The position numbers and the translations under genes were made by a program. A DNA stretch of 64,000 bases from Hymenolepis diminuta (lineage: Eukaryota; Platyhelminthes; Cestoda; Cyclophyllidea; Hymenolepididae): the NCBI GenBank assembly GCA_900708905.1, contig CAADRB010000046.1, forward strand, positions 808,298 to 872,297, in the 5' to 3' direction. Of the stretch, positions 13,501-27,032 are shown piece by piece (positions within the stretch are counted from its first letter, which is position 1; each line of letters opens with the position of its first letter). Under the pieces are notes generated by a model. The model ran no database searches, was not told where the DNA came from, and saw only the letters and a program-made list of their open reading frames with translations.

Positions 13501-15067
13501 CGGCGAATTGGCATTCAACTGTATGAAGAAGATTCCGATTTCCATAGGTAATATTTGTCAGTAATGTGTATTAGAGCATCAACACGGCTGTCTTTCCTCT
13601 TCCTTTCCCCGAGTTAACCGTAGCCAGGCAACGTATAATTGAAACCTAGATGATAACAGCAGTTACACAAACACTTTCCTGCCTTCTGAACCTTCGATTC
13701 TTACTCTATCTCACTCATTCTTATCACTGATATACAATATATGTTCAGTTTTCATTTTGGAGATACGAACGTATGTTGAGAGAGGTGATTAGGTTCTGTA
13801 TTCCATGGAAAGGACTTTGTTCTTGTAAGATTTATTTTAGAGTAGCAAAGTGGTGACTTCCTACATGTCTCATGATAGCATTTTTAAATTGAAAATGTAC
13901 TAACCCAACCATACTCTTTAATATTAATATGGTAAAATAACTTCCCCATTAAATATGGGGATTTAAATCTGTTACAAGGTTCAAAGATGTAACTAACCTA
14001 CTTAAAAAGCGGTTTCTTTTTCGGTATTATTCACAGATATCACAATTACAGAGATTAAGCAAAGATTTTCAAAAGTGAACTTGAATTCCAAAAGGAAATA
14101 GAGTACTCCTACTGATTTTCTGCATTCATCACGTTTATTGGAGATTAATTTTCAATAATTTAAAGTGCCGCACGCAATCGATTTTATCCATGTCTCAACG
14201 TATTTGAAAACAAATTGAACTTACGTTGTCGAAATTTACTACGCAATCAGAAGAAAAAATAGAGCAAACTTTGGAGCCAATTTCCGTTTGTAGTTGTTGT
14301 TTAGCTTTTGACATGTATTATAAATAAAGCAGATATATTTCACTCCAATTCCACTTCACTCAGACATTCACTCCCTCTCCTTCTATCTATCTAATAGACA
14401 ACCACATTAAAATAGTAACATAGAATTAGCCTCTCTCTCTAGGTCATACTTTGTTTAGTTTAACAGTTGCTCTCACACCTTCCCTGTTGCTGTGGTAACA
14501 ATGATGCATTTTAACAATCAATTGTGCCGTGCATAAATACTTTTATCTGCTTATTCTACCGTAGCTAGATATTCGCTAAATTTAAATAGCCATTCATCAC
14601 GCCTCTACCACCCATGCGTACAGACCCCACGTGTTGATAAAATTGGTATTTCTTTTTTCTTTTCTGGGAAGGTTATTAAAGCACATGAAATAGCCTACGT
14701 TGTATCGGTAGGCGCAGCTGCAGTCTTACACATGGCCAAATTGACAGATAAGATCAACCGCTTACTGATTTAATTCATACTGATTGCAAATTTGAGAAAA
14801 TAACTAACAACAATTAGCCGCTAGGCAACAGAGGAACGACTCCTTGTATATGTCTAAATTGTATGTGTATGATTTCTACTGTTTCTTTTTGGGGGATGAA
14901 CATACGTTTGTTATGGCTCTCCCTTTGACCCTTACTTAAAAGTTCTAATTCCATTTTATCGATTTGTACCCTAAAGATTTCATCGTTTATCACATGCTGT
15001 CTTCGTTGGCCTATTTACGACTATTGATTATCAGTCATGCATTGCTCTTCTTTTGACCAAAAATTCG
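10541..15067. other. intergenic, nothing recognised
   Basis: No supported gene. Short frames are no longer than chance would give at this base composition. No RNA gene or repeat with a partner in the window was recognised. Confidence 0.45.
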
Positions 15068-15210
15068 GTCAAGGACATTTCAGAGTACATGGTGAGTAGT
15101 CGGCCAGCGTTCCGTGGATTGACAATCAGAAAATCACATATGCGCGCACAAAAAATAATGCGGTGCACAATACATTAATATCACGCAGTCGTGATATAAT
15201 ATTAGTCCAA
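15068..15210 (+). repeat. repeat R2, copy 1 (partial)
   Basis: This segment aligns with 15780-15890. Shared order: TCGG..AGCGTT, then ..AATC..AAAATC, CATATGCGCGCAC (against CATACGCACGCAT), an A-rich spacer, GC(G)GTGCA(CA)AT, and a palindromic CACGCAGTCGTGATAT. It looks like a truncated copy of the element repeated at 15690 and 16090. Confidence 0.45.
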
Positions 15211-15689
15211 TTAACTGTTGTTATCCTAAGTATTCGATTCATCCATAGCCTGGTAAAGAATGTAGTATGCAAAATTGATTCCGGATTCCTGGATGAAATT
15301 TGTCTAAATAATACAGAGCATGTTTGCCGAACGATTTATTTTCGTGGTTGGTCATGTCATCTTTATTTATTTGTATCTTATAACAGGAAAAAACGTGTGG
15401 CTGAAACTGGCAATAATGGCATTTTGTTCTATTTTTATTAATTTGTACCCACATCGAATTTTTCCGGCTAAACTCCATTTTAACCTACTTTTTATACATT
15501 GCACTTTCATCTCGGTTTATCATTAATCATTATTCTCATTTTGCTTAGACCGTACTGGTTTCTCTCCTATGATCGATCGATCGTCTTGTCCTCTTCATTC
15601 ACGCTTTGTATTGTGGCACAAAGACCTGAATAAGGGATAGAGCTCCATGATTTGAGTCGATTTTATTTTAAAAAAGAATTTCTCTGAGC

Positions 15690-16045
15690 AACGAACTGAA
15701 CATACGACCACAGGGCGCACGTTCCTATTTATGCGAAGTTACGAACTGGAGCAGGAATTTTCCAGAATTCGCAGTGGGGGTTCGGTGAGTGTTGCGAGGC
15801 TCAAAAATCGATAATCGCATACGCACGCATCAAACAAAAGCGCTGCAAAATTCAATAACACCACCGAGTCATGAGTTATCATGATCACAAATAGAAGCTG
15901 CGATTAAAAAAATCTAACTGAATAAAACTGCGAAATTCTCTAATTCATTTGTTCTTTATCAAAGAATGATAGAAAGAAATTATCAAGCAAAAAATCCAGA
16001 ACTAGATGTAATTTAGGTGTTACCGTCAGGCAGAGAGACAGCTGA
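15690..16045 (+). repeat. repeat R2, copy 2
   Basis: This copy aligns with the next one at 16090-16430 over its length. Shared blocks are GAA(T)CGAACC/ACGAACTGGAGCAGGAATTTTCCAGAA, then TCGGTGAG, ATAATCGCATACGC, a run of A with ATCT, and a tail with GAAATTATCAA..AGAACTAGAT. No coding capacity is visible and the class is unknown. Confidence 0.5.
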
Positions 16046-16089
16046 ATGAATAGTAGTAAGATAACCTCCCAGATGCCTTTGAGCTTGAT

Positions 16090-16430
16090 TTGAACTTGCT
16101 AGATCGCTTGGTTCCTTCACCTAAAGGACATGCAGGTATTCATACAAGGAATCGAACCAGAATAGGAATTTTCTAGAAATCATGATAAATGGTCACCGAG
16201 CGACCAATGGATCGAAAATTCATAATCGTATGTGCTCGGGGAAAGGATGAAACCAACTATTTCATTTGGTCTCTAATTAAAAAAATCTTTGATAACTATC
16301 ATTATTTTTCACATATTCATCGCCGTAATATTAACTGAAAATTATCAAATAAATAAATATAGTACTAGATCTAGATAGCAAGTATTGATATACATAAGAA
16401 TAACTGAAATCATGGGATCAAGATATCTCC
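16090..16430 (+). repeat. repeat R2, copy 3
   Basis: Third copy in the same orientation, less than 50 bases after copy 2. The best-matching block is AGGAATTTTCTAGAAATCAT against AGGAATTTTCCAGAATTCGC in copy 2. The tail GAAAATTATCAAATAAATAA..AGTACTAGAT also matches. Close spacing and one orientation suggest local duplication rather than independent insertions. Confidence 0.5.
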
Positions 16431-17458
16431 CCAGGCTTGGGTAGATATTTCAGATTGCTAAATTCCTTCCCATAAAACATCCAAATAACCGCTAACAAGG
16501 TGACTGATTACTGGTTAGTACGCGTTTCCCTTTTCGATAGGGAAAAAAGGGATGAACAATTGGACTAATGCTACGAAGGAAAGTGCCTCCATGTTCCTCT
16601 TTATCTTCCTCCACTACCTAATTGCTTTTTCGCGCTACACACAAAGGAGTTCGCACATAAATGCAACTATATCGATATGCAGGGGTAAGAACAAATACAG
16701 AAAACATGCTCCCTACCAATTGCTGTATGTGCAAACGGACAGGTAAGCGTCCGGCCATAACCTTTCCTTGGAATTAGGTGTGACCATTGCGTATTGATCT
16801 ACTGAAATTATAAGAGGTAGAGATAGAGTAGAATGCAGATAGAGAGATAAATAGGCCAATTTTAATCAACTTCGAGTTTACCCTTTATCTCAGTCTTGTC
16901 TCCTTTGAATAGCAGAAACGGTTGCTATAACTGAAAAATGGCATTTCTACTTTGTTCTCCTCTTATTTTCTGTTCTCATTAATTAAACAATGCCGAAATG
17001 CTTAACCAGTTCCCATAAAAAGGCGAGTGTATCTATGTGTGACTGCCCGATAGGCAAAACGTCACTAAAATGCCATTTTTAGATTTGTTTCATGACAAAA
17101 AATTAATCTTCCAAATGGAGGAATATATAAACTTGAATTCGAGTGAGGAGCGTAATTTTCCAGGGAAGATGTCTATCGATTCAGCAGACAAACGCACCAT
17201 TTAATTTTAAAATGAAAAATTTAAGTGTGACATATTAATACATCTCTATTAATCCTTCTAAATAATGTCTAGTTTGATTGATCTATAATTTTCATGTTTA
17301 AATGCACCTCACTAAAACGTTTTTTAGGCGGGAATGGCAAGGACGAAAATGCATCTAACGAAAAGAATGACAAATGATTTCGAAAGGACATGATTTAAAT
17401 CAGCAATTGATTCATCGCAGAATCTAAGCCTGGAATTCACGTGCACATTTCTCTTGGA

Positions 17459-17490
17459 CCAATCAGAATCTACCATACACACTAGCCAAT
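17459..17490 (+). promoter_or_regulatory. pair of CCAAT boxes upstream of the protocadherin gene
   Basis: Two CCAAT pentamers lie at 17459-17463 (ACCAATCAGA, a near-ideal CCAAT context) and 17486-17490 (AGCCAATGAG), 27 bases apart and about 210-240 bases before the ATG at 17703. Spaced CCAAT boxes are typical of animal promoters that bind NF-Y. No convincing TATA box was identified. The promoter role is inferred. Confidence 0.35.
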
Positions 17491-17702
17491 GAGAGGTGTT
17501 GTGGGATCGACAAATGGGAGTTCAGGAACTCGCGCACACTGGCACATGGCCGAACGCTTTAACAGAAAGTGCCCAAATTAACTTCTTTTAGGCCTTCAGT
17601 ACAACAACATATCCACCGCTATTCACAATTTGGTTTCCTTTATCTCAAATGTTTAAATACGTCCCCATATGAATGTAAGGAATACCGCGACATAACTCCA
17701 CA

Positions 17703-20700
17703 ATGCTAATCTCTGTTCTTTGGATAATTTTTCTACTATTTCCACTCCTGTTTGCCCAGACGATTTATCAAGATGGCCAAGGAATATACTCCCATGACAA
17801 ATTAGAACTACAGGTGTTTGAAAACGCCACAGTTGGCAGCGTTGTTCTTTCCGATCTCCGTGATTTTTTACAAATATCCCCTGATCGCCAAGTTCGACTT
17901 GGACCAGGCGCTTTTAGTTCCTTCTTTACTCTCGCAAAAAATTACTCCTTGATAGTACAGAATAGTCTGGATCTAGAATCCGGCAAATTATGTCGCGCCG
18001 AAGAGTCATGCTGTCGGTCTGAGGATACAGCCAGTCAGGATACCTTTTTGCCTTATAGCCACTTTGCTCCCTCATGTAAAATAAAAGCCGTCGTGTTAGC
18101 AAATAGCGGCGACTCTACCCCTCTAAAACCAGTCGGACGAATCGTAGCTGTTATTCAGGATCTCAATGACCATGCCCCGGAATTCATTCTCCCCAAAAAA
18201 GAATCCAACTCTGCCATCCAACGAATCCATGTGCAATTTTTTGAAGGCTTCAAAGGGGTTGGAGAGAAATTTCAACTACCCACCGCCAAAGATAAAGACT
18301 TTCTTCCGGAAAATTCTATGATTGCTTACTCAATTGCCTTAAAGAAATCAGATGAAATGAGTTTCTCAGATTCGACGAGGAATGAAATTCCAGTTGCTGG
18401 CGGATCTCCAGCTTGGGTAGCCGTGGGTCCTTTTCGGTTGGCTTATAAACCCAAAGAGAACAGTTTAACTCTAGAAGTGGCTAGGGAGTTAGATCGCGAA
18501 ACTCAATCTGAATATGAATTAACCCTTCAGGCTGAGGATGGTGAAGGTCAAAAAGCAATCCTGATTATCCAAGTTCATGTGCTTGACGTCAATGAATTCT
18601 CACCTAGGTTTGTCGATGTCAGACCTCTTGGAAACACTGAGGTTTTAAAAACTCTTGAATCCAACAAACGGGTGATCCATATCTACGAAAATGCAACACT
18701 TCGAGTGCCATTTGTCCAAGTGATTGCAGAAGATAAAGACGCTCCTCCAGCTAATCAAATAGCGTATAAATTTTCCCCAAGTTTTCTGCTCAGTGAAGCA
18801 GCCTCCATCTTCGCAATCGATAAAAATTTTGGAAAAATACACTTGGAGCGACCGTTGGACTATGAAGAGACCAAGCGCTATGTGCTACCCGTGCAGGCAA
18901 TAGACGCAAATTATGAGCCTGATCCTAGTGAAATGAAATTATTGCCCCAATCGCTGCAAAAGGTCATGGAGGCAATTGCGGGTAGCATAAAGAAGGAGCC
19001 AAAAACTGCAACAATGACATTAGAAATAGTAGTCAATGATTGTAACGATCATGCACCGGAAATTAAACTTCAGGGTGCTGTGAATAATGCTGCCGAGGCG
19101 CTGAAAACTGGAATAGATGAGTTAACAGTTTTGGAGAACGCTCCTCCAGGAACTTCTCTGGTTTTCTTTAGTGCTACTGACCGAGATCAAGGTGATGCTG
19201 GTGTCTCACAATGTCATCTATTAAATTGGACAGAGAATTTCAGAATTCATAACTTCTCTGACTTTTTCAGTTTGGAAACAACTAAAGAGCTTGATCGGGA
19301 AGTTCAATTACAGTATCTTTTGACGATCGAATGCTTTGACAATGGGAGTCCTCGGCAATATAGTCAAAAACGAATCAGAGTTACGCTTTTAGATGTGAAT
19401 GATGAAGCACCTTCTTTTCAACACCCTTTCTACTCCTTCCAAGTTTTGGAGAATAGTCCACCAAGGACCAAGTTAACACCTGTTAGTGATAGCTATTCAA
19501 ATCCGGTTGTAGCCTTTGATAAGGATATAAACTCAACTCTCACCTATCATCTTGAGCCTGCTTCTTCCATTGATGCGGACCAAAGAAATATATTTGATTA
19601 TCAGTTATTTGAAGTTGACAGTGAAACCGGCACCCTTTATACAAAAAATGAGTTAGATCGGGAACAGAAAGCGAACCACAAGTTTAATCTTTGTGCTGAT
19701 GATGGAAATCATAAAGCCTGTACAAATATCATTGTGCATCTAGATGACGTAAACGATAATCCCCCTCAATTTGATAAGGAAACTTACATAATACGGGTAG
19801 TTGAAAATACACAAATCTACGAGCCGCTCATAACATTTCATATAACTGATGTGGACATTGGAAATCAAGGCTTCTCCATCGCTATTGAACCCTCGCAAAT
19901 TTCAGGCAATGATTCTGAATTGCAGAATTTAACCGATAACCTTCACCATTTCTTTGCCATTCGGGATAACAAACTCTTCTTACGACAATCCCTCGACAGA
20001 GAAGCAAAGTCGCACTATCACTTCTTTGTGCGAGTGACTGATTCTCAGAATTTTGGATCAGGTATAGCACAAGAAAGTCTTTCAAGCACTGCAGAGGTCT
20101 TTATTGAAGTCTGTGACACAAATGACAATGCTCCAGTGTTCATTTTCCCTAATGCCAGTGCTGCAAATGAAGGAGGTAACCAGTTAAACGTCTCCTGTCG
20201 TGAAACTATGGGTAGTTCTGTTGGTCGAGTTGTAGCTATTGACTTGGATCTTGAACAGAATGGAACGGTGGTGTACTCTGTCATTCAAGGTCCGGTCTCA
20301 AATGAACTCTTCTATCTTGATAAACAGTCAGGAGAGTTATTTGTGAATTCTGGTCGGCTAATTGAGAACTGTGACTCTGTTTTCCTTCTTGTTATAACAG
20401 CTGATGATATGGGACCACCTAGTAGTAAGAAAGGACGTCCAGTGCCAGTTGAAAGGCTATTAATAAAGCTTCAAGATCAACCCACCCTTGCAGAATACAT
20501 GTCCCTGAACTCTCAACAGGCTAACGCGAAAGGACGCAATGACTCTAGAGGTGAAAAGAGGTACTTCGGACTACCAGCAAAAACAATGATGAGTGTTGTT
20601 CTAGGCGGATGTATTGTGTTCTTAATTGGACTATTCTTGGCTTGGATCATCCTAATGCTCATCAGTCGATCAAAGCGGAGGAGAAGGGAGAGAAGGGAAG

Positions 20701-20883
20701 ATGAGACACCCTATCAGGCGGTGACAGCCCAATGTTGTGAAGCTGGTACCTTATTATCAGATGGCAAGCATGAGATCTTCGTTCATCCAACTGGAACATT
20801 TCCTCACGGACTTGGATTAACTGGAAATAGACAATATTCACATTGTATTATCGGTGAAAAGGACAATAATCTAGGACTCAGTG
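17703..20883 (+). CDS. protocadherin-like receptor, exon 1 (ectodomain, TM, start of tail)
   Basis: Type I membrane protein of the cadherin superfamily, expected at the cell surface in calcium-dependent adhesion or recognition. The ATG is followed by a hydrophobic signal peptide (residues 1-18, ending near LLFAQT). Seven cadherin repeats follow. Six close with the linker motif DxND or its variant: DLND 153, DVNE 295, DCND 446, DVND 564, DVND 682 and DTND 805. LDRE or LDYE motifs and A/xDxG calcium motifs sit between them. The seventh repeat (about 815-935) is degenerate and lacks a DxND. A single helix (about 964-987) precedes a basic stop-transfer stretch RSKRRRRERR. The exon ends in phase 1 at a GTAGGT donor; read without splicing it stops at 20906. 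Repeat number and layout fit protocadherins. Which subfamily is not resolved, and the ligand is unknown. Confidence 0.93.
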
Positions 20884-22939
20884 GTAGGTGGCCGCTTTTG
20901 GCCTAATTTGCATGCACAAATAGCTGAAAAATCGGTCGTAATTGATCCTTTATCATCTCTTCTGCATGAAATCTTGTCCTAGCGATGAGAGCAAACTGTG
21001 TTCTCTATAATTTCAAATAATTGGTGCAAGTAGAGATCAAATCTATTTACACAAAGTCATGACTTGGTAATTGTAGATTAAAAGTGGAAGAATGGTGTAT
21101 TCTTCCACTAAATATTTTACATGAAGTTATAACTTATATTTGGTCGAATTTTTGTGTACTTTACTTTCTCTTAATTCAACTTTAGCAGCGTTTGGTTCCG
21201 TGATTAGTTTTGTTATTTTATTATTGTCTGTGGTGAAGCAACTATCTTATAAAGTTGTAGTCACTGGAACGAGGGAAACATCAAACAAGTTCAATAAGAT
21301 AACAAATGGGGGAGGATGCCAATAACACGCAGATAATAAATTTAGGCCATCAAGTGTCTTACTTTATTTAATTTTTACTACGCAATGTTCAAATCTTCAA
21401 ATTTCATTATTTAACTCCCCGACTAATGAATGGTGTTACATCGGCGATACTCAGAGCTTGTCGACAAGTTGATTGAATAGAATGGTTGGTTATACCACCT
21501 CGATCCATCTGCATCTTCCTACAGTCAAGAGCAGGCAGGTGGGAGTCGAAATGTTTCTAATGTGCTTTATACAATTTTTCAAACAGAGTCAGACATGTTC
21601 TGTGGTTTATACATGCATCGATAGGCAATATTTTGATGAATTATTTCCCTTTTTATGGAATTTATGTCATCATTTTGAACACACTGAAGTATAAGTGATT
21701 TAGCCACCGATTCTGAATTTTTTATTTGAGGTAATATGTAATCGTTTTCTCAAGGGATTTCAATCGTGGGATTATTTCGCTAAGCGCAAAGGCGTCTGAA
21801 ATTTATCAGACGTAAACACACAACCCTAATCAACTTTTAAATTCTCTTGAATTCCAAGCATATAGCATGTGCTTCGTGAGAAAAATAGTTATTTCTGAAT
21901 TATAAGTTGCGTTTTCTAAGCGTTCTCAGCAGAAGGAGTATCTAAATGGTCTCCTCTCCAGACAACGTCCACACTTTGTAAGTGAGTTCTCATTTTGAGA
22001 AAAGTTGCATTATTGCAGGGATATAGGGAAAGTGAGAAATTTAACTGTGGATAAATTTTAAATTCACACTACCTTCATGTTTTGCCGTGTTCGGAAATGT
22101 TTATCAGCTTGTTAATTTAAATTAAATAAAGACCAATTTAAAAATCGAGACTTTAATGCGAATAAATAATTAAAATTAATTTATTTTTCTAGAACTGCAT
22201 TTTATAAGGGATTTTCAAGTACAGTCCACAAAGTTATGAGGTGATTTAATTTACATCACGGCTAGCCGAGGCGACGAGTTGACCGATAAAATCTTTTATC
22301 ACTCTTAATTTTGAGTTTATTTTACTACTCTGATGTGAAGTCGGTGTGACGAAAGAGTTACAAATCCGTCCTCAATGAAATAGACCATCTTCATGTAATT
22401 TTTATTTCTTCTTCCGGTAATAAGGAATGACATTTATCAGTAAAGGACTGATAAAGGGCTTTTGCGAATAAAGTAGAATTAGATGAAGAAATTTCTGGTT
22501 CTTGATCTTAACATTCTCTGTGATCTCTATTTGGGATATATTGAATATTGGGATATAGAATATATTGGGATTATAAAGCAAGAATCAGGGTAAACTTTCA
22601 TACAGTATAGACGTAAAACTCATATGGGAAGCATTTAACCAAAATTGAACTATTGTTGAATACTTTAATCATGGATGAAGTTGAATGGTGTTTTACACAG
22701 AAATGTATGTATATAAGTGAGCATATATAAAAATTTTTATTTCTTCCATTATTACTTTAAATTTTGAAATACTATTTAAATGTTCATTTTATCCACTTAA
22801 CATATGTTTCAGAAATATATTCTAAATGCACGTTCCTATGCGATTAATGGCTTGGAAAACTAACTCGCAATCATTTTATTTAAAACCATTTGATAATTTT
22901 TTTCTTCCTTGATCATTGAAATCCGCTAAACAGAGAAGA

Positions 22940-23040
22940 AAGCTTTGCTAACATAGATAGGTCATCAGATTTCGAACTCGTGCCATCTGAAGAGAAAGAT
23001 AGTCAGGCTATTAACTCGAGACGTCCATAATAACTGGTGT
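22940..23040 (-). repeat. probable SINE-like fragment
   Basis: On the minus strand a tRNA-like stretch with a good B-box core (CGAGTTCGAAATC) is followed by AGCAAAGCTTTCTTC, which resembles the tail of the SINE copy at 10325-10540. The middle of the element seems to be lost. Confidence 0.35.
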
Positions 23041-25244
23041 TAATAATGCTCTAAATTTATATCAGAATTTTATTATTTATATAAATTCGAGAAAACACAT
23101 GAGCACATTCAAATTCACACAATGTTTAATAAATCAATAATCAAAACCGTATTATAATAAAAAAGCGCCTCATTTACTGTTGGAATGCCATAATTTGATA
23201 TCAACACCAACCGACTCTCCATATTTTCCAAAAATTTCAAATAAGATTGGATTTCTTCCTGTTAATGGTCATTTTCAAAATATCCTTTCACAACTGCAGC
23301 TGTCATTTCACTTGACATCTACGTCGATAACACTTAAGGGGGAGGAAAATAAAAATATATATTCTTTAACCCTTTTCAAATCTACTTCACTCCTTACTTA
23401 TCTGTCAAGAAGATATTAATTCTTTTGTTCTAGAAGTGGGTATATGATACTTTCAGTGGTACTGAAATTAAATTAGGAGATTTCCAGTTAAACATGATAT
23501 TTTCATATGGTCATATATAATTTCCTTGAATTCATAAAAAAATTTTAATCATGAAAGTGACTTTTTCCAACATAAGTGATGCAAGTTAATATGAATCAAA
23601 ACTTCATCTGACAAAATTCACTTTATCATGCAGTCTCTACCATAAAGTGTATGGGGTGAAAGCCATCAAATATTAAATAGATTTTCTTTGAATTTACGGA
23701 AAATCCATGTTTCACAATACAGACTACAGGTTTAATAATCTTGTCCTGCTGTTAGGTGAGTATTTTTTGTTGTATTACAAAACTGAACCGCTATTTAACA
23801 AACTCTAACATATTACAACTGAGAAGTTGTTGTTTTTACACAGATCACTGTTATTTTTTATGGAGCAGCAGTCACCTAATGCAAAAAATGTACATAAAAT
23901 ATTTATTATCATTATCCCAAGCGTTTGATATACCTGTAATTGTAATTATAAATAGTCTACATTCCGATTTAAGACGAACATTTTATTGTCAACTAATGTA
24001 TTTGACTAGTTCTAATTACCCTGTTTATTAAATAAGCAAAGCGTAATTGCTTTCATTATTTGCTTACGTGGAAAGAAAAGCAAATTGAAAGATCGAAGAA
24101 TGTGGTCCTCTTTCGGCTGGGACGCTGATCGTTTTGAATATCATATATTTTCCGTTAGTTTAATGGATACGGTAAATTCTTCTTGCGCTTAATGAAATAA
24201 ATGTTAAGAAAAGAAATAATAAGCAGAAGAGCTAAAGCGGTTGTCAAGACGCTCTTTCTTAGGTAAATAAAAATTGCATCCATTATAAAAATTTTAATGT
24301 CCTTATTTCATTTAAATCAATAAGAAAGTAGTAGAAGCTAGATATGTCAATTTAACCGCTACGGAAAATTTTTTCAATCAGATAGAAATTGCTCCGCAAA
24401 TGTACAAAAAATTTATTTAAGAAATCGACTCGAGTATCGGCTTAAGTTTAAAGAGGCACTTTTGTTTGAAAAGTATCTGGTCTACTAACAGTGACATAAA
24501 GATCCATTAAGGAACCTTCTTGCAACCACACCTAGCCTCAAAATATGCAAGTCAATCAAAACCACTCACGGTCACATTTAGCGATCAAAAATTTTGGGAG
24601 GTATTTTTCCTCCTTTTTGTTCTTAAGATGTCTCAAAATAGCAGACTTAGCTATAAAGCTTTGCATAATAATGAAGGGAAAAACTGCTTTGAAGTCTTTA
24701 GAGCAAGAGTATTGATAAAAAGATCACAAATTGAGTAGTCTTCCTTAAAAATGAATTTACATCAATTGGTTTTGCACAGCTCGGAAGCCTGCTTCTATCA
24801 TTAATCTTAAATACGTTGGTTCGGTTTCGAGGGAATTTAAATTTGTTAAATAAATTAAATTTTATGAGACTGGCATATTTTCGAAAACAGTATCCTCCCG
24901 CTCTCGCTCTGCTGCTACGATAGGCCGTCTGTCTTGAACAGTTATAAACACCCTCTCTGCCAAGAGAGATTGCAAGTTAATTAATTATATTAAATTTAGA
25001 AACATAGTACATGGGTGAAAGGTGAACGCCTTAGACACTTTTTTAAAAATTATCTAAATTGTTATATGTACATCGTTTTTACTGATACTGTTTTTTAAAC
25101 CAGATAAAGAAATCATAAAGTTGGAAATTCCTTTCTTTATTTATTGAAAAATATTTGGCTCGATTCTACTATCTTCTTGATGGGGGATTTATAAAATAAT
25201 AAAAAATTCAAAAGTATTTATTATTTCTCATAGTGGTGCATCAT

Positions 25245-25515
25245 AATTTGCAATTTTTTATTGGGAGAAACAATCGGCAACGAATAACAGTAAGTCCAGT
25301 TAATGATAAGGAAGAGAGGATCAGATAAAGAGTAAAGGTAAGGTATTACAGAGTCTCATTTCATTTGATTTCCCTACTCGAACTGTAAAAATTCCCCAAA
25401 GTGGTCAGATCAAATTTCAAAATCCAAATTTCACAACTCGTCCCTAGATTGCAGCAAGTGCTCGTCCATAATGGTCAGTGATTATTGATTAGTATTATTT
25501 AATCAAGAAGAGTCT
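25245..25515 (+). repeat. dispersed repeat R3, copy 1
   Basis: Aligns along its whole length with 39693-39965 in the same orientation. Shared blocks: CGAATAACAGTAAGTC, a purine-rich segment with GAGGATC, TTTGATTT..ACTCG, a C/T block with AAATTTCA, CTCGTCCCTAGATTG against TTCGTCCCATGGATTG, and TTATTTAATCAAGAAG..GTC. No terminal repeats or frame are visible. Confidence 0.6.
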
Positions 25516-26000
25516 TGGCGGTTCAATTTGTTTTTTCTTCCATTAGTTGAGAAGGCAGATGGTCTTGAATGATACAGCTTCAGCATAAAAAAATTGAGAA
25601 GAATAAAAATTTTTGAATTATTTAGTTTTTATAATTATAGCGACGTGTGTTTCATTACGTTGTCATAAGACACCATTTTTACCACTTTAACTGTTTAAAT
25701 ATATTATAAAGACCATAGCAATAAAAATACAGGACTTGATACATAGATCAGAACGAGTTGGTTCTATTTATTTCCTGAAAAATAAAGTTTTTCGTTTTAA
25801 GCCAAGCAGATCATCAAAAGATAACAGAAAGATGCAAAATTGGCGAAAAGATATAGAGCACCCGAAATCAGAAATGATCTGTAGAATTCAACCGCTTAAC
25901 TCTCAAAGATTTTGATCGAATATTTTACTCAGATCATTTGCTACTTATTGCAAAAAGTGATAAGATATGAGATGTAAACTTTAGTTGTTTTCTTTTACAG

Positions 26001-26188
26001 AAATGAATGCAGATGGATCTCTATCTTCAAGAGCTAGTCCATATGGGCAAGGTACTACTATGGATGGGACGCAAACTTTGAACACCGGTGGCTATATCGC
26101 CTATACCTCGGGCACCAATACTGGAGGCCGAATAAGCCGTCAATCGCCCTTGAACTTTAAGTCTGTAGTCCCCCTGACTAATACTGAA
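26001..26188 (+). CDS. protocadherin-like receptor, exon 2 (cytoplasmic tail)
   Basis: The acceptor TTTTCTTTTACAG is followed by two bases that complete the split codon of exon 1, and the frame stays open to a GTAGGA donor. It adds about 63 residues rich in Gly, Ser and Thr, including TLNTGGYIAYTSGTNTGG. There is no known domain, which is usual for protocadherin tails. The exon ends in phase 0. The call rests on phase continuity, splice signals and position. Confidence 0.75.
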
Positions 26189-27032
26189 GTAGGATTTTTT
26201 TTAAATATTTAGTTCTAAAATATTTTGTTGGTTAAATCAATTTAATTACCTCGAAGATTCGGGCAAGGTTGCAGATTTAAGCTTTCGATAAGAAAATTTA
26301 ATAGATAATCGCATCATAAAGGTTAGGTTTAAGCACCAGTGATCTCTAGTGAGCTCTGCTGTTATGTACGCTTTTGTTTGGTTATTTAAAGAGATAGACA
26401 CATTGAGGTAAGCTCTGAAAGATAAAGATATGATTTTAATCAAGAATTCAGATCCAGATTCTGAAATTAGACATCTGGAACGCCAACCTGCGATATAACA
26501 AATTATAAACATAATGCAAAAGTGGACAACCTGATGAATTCAAAACTTAGGTGAAGAAGAATTTTTCTAATTCCCTAAATTACATTATCTTACTTAACCT
26601 GGTCCCATTTCTCTATCCCTTATTTAGGACATTCTATTGTTCTTTTGTTTATATGCTTATCTTGAATAAAAATGGCACTTTGCCATCTCTTAGCTAATGA
26701 TAATGCCCAAAATACAAAGCAACTTGATTATATACAACATCTGGATTACGCGATGATCTGAATGGAAAGCTTTAGTGCAACTAAAATGAATGCTGGTTAA
26801 AATATAACAGAGTTTTCGTCTATCCAAAATACCATTCCGCTATTATGCTACAACCGCTGATTAGAATTGACTGAAAGTTAGCAAATATGCGTCAAATTTG
26901 AATTTGTGCAAAATAAATGTAACACCAAAATGAGATAACTAGGAGTTTGTTATTCCCCCCAAAAAATAAATTCGGTATTCGCTTTTTACATTCCACTGGG
27001 ATTGTTGACTTTAACTTCTGTATTTCTTTTAG

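Larger units (their letters stand above)
20884..26000 (+). other. intron 1 of the protocadherin gene
   Basis: About 5.1 kb from the GTAGGT donor to the TTTTCTTTTACAG acceptor. It carries a probable SINE fragment (22940-23040) and an R3 repeat copy (25245-25515). Short frames inside it show no recognisable protein. Confidence 0.75.

Noticed and set aside
15570..15585. GATCGATCGATCG palindrome
   Set aside because: A short simple repeat with no associated structure.
20884..20906. Unspliced end of the protocadherin frame (stop at 20906)
   Set aside because: A GTAGGT donor lies just before it, and downstream exons continue the frame in phase. Read-through would give a very short tail.
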